From assembly GCA_001939945.1 (NCBI GenBank), contig MOEB01000009.1, positions 1 to 64,000 of the forward strand: a stretch of DNA of 64,000 nucleotides. The letters are read 5' to 3'. Both the position numbers and the translations under genes were made by a program. Each line of letters starts with the position of its first letter. The stretch's first letter is position 1. This DNA is from Aerophototrophica crusticola (GTDB lineage Bacteria; Pseudomonadota; Alphaproteobacteria; Azospirillales; Azospirillaceae). Below are positions 63,925-64,000 of this stretch, piece after piece. Below the pieces are notes generated by a model. The model had not been told where the DNA came from and made no database searches. It worked only from the letters and a program-made list of their open reading frames with translations.

Positions 63925-64000
63925 TCACTCCGCCGGCTGCATCGTCGCCCCCCGCGCCGGGCGCCTGAACCGGGCGACCAGGCTCATCACCGCCACGTAG
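63925..64000 (-). CDS. 3' end of a minus-strand gene, partial
   Basis: The last 24 codons of an open frame that continues beyond the window, reading YVAVMSLVARFRRPARGATMQ and then PAE and stop. A hydrophobic start followed by a basic tail suggests the C-terminus of a membrane protein. The hairpin just downstream supports a real gene end. Family not identifiable. Confidence 0.4.
   Translation of the reverse strand, partial: YVAVMSLVARFRRPARGATMQPAE

Overview
The window is very GC-rich with tightly packed genes, short or overlapping junctions and strong GC bias at third positions. The gene families (rhizobial-type hup/hyp hydrogenase locus, many TonB-dependent receptors, Pao-type molybdenum hydroxylase, FNR-type box, MHS transporter with a long loop) point to an alphaproteobacterium, most likely an Azospirillum relative in the Rhodospirillales. 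That placement is inference; no rRNA or tRNA gene is visible. No CRISPR array, prophage or intact insertion sequence is seen.

Layout. 1-15.8 kb: AraC regulator, SAM methyltransferase, iron-type TonB receptor plus PepSY reductase-like membrane protein behind a Fur-box-like site, a large second TonB receptor, an aldo/keto reductase with a divergent LysR regulator, an MHS-family transporter, small membrane ORFs, two GNATs, a DUF1772 remnant, a VOC protein and a glutathione transferase. 15.8-31.0 kb: one long minus-strand operon hupSLCDF-G-HJK-hypABFCDE for a membrane-bound uptake [NiFe] hydrogenase and its assembly, with hupE divergent and a perfect FNR-type palindrome between. HupS carries the six-cysteine proximal-cluster pattern of oxygen-tolerant enzymes. 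31.2-35.1 kb: paoABC-like periplasmic aldehyde oxidoreductase. 35.2-36.1 kb: a serine-recombinase-like protein lacking its catalytic serine.

36.4-42.6 kb: a sigma-54-type promoter followed by an exported RidA protein, a TonB receptor, a Tat-exported flavin amine oxidase, a small cytochrome c and a GNAT. Read together this looks like a periplasmic amine-oxidising, nitrogen-scavenging module in which the flavoenzyme could pass electrons to the cytochrome and RidA would hydrolyse the imine. 42.6-47.2 kb: a divergent PTS pair (NagE-like EIICBB and an EIIA-HPr-EI fusion). 47.2-64 kb: Gfo/Idh/MocA oxidoreductase, two chemoreceptors, a second iron-type TonB receptor/PepSY/small membrane protein operon, AAC(3)-like acetyltransferase divergent from a transglutaminase-like cysteine protease, two RTX-type secreted proteins (one with a CAP domain), a sodium/solute symporter with a degenerate kinase-like tail, and a small Cys-rich protein.

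The most unusual signals are BIME-like double-hairpin repeats. One 92-bp family occurs three times: twice between genes and once in frame inside hupK. A second, larger inverted repeat plus a degenerate copy of a TTTCGAATTCGAAA palindrome sits in frame inside hypF. Both maturation genes remain open, so the repeats appear to be translated as extra loops.
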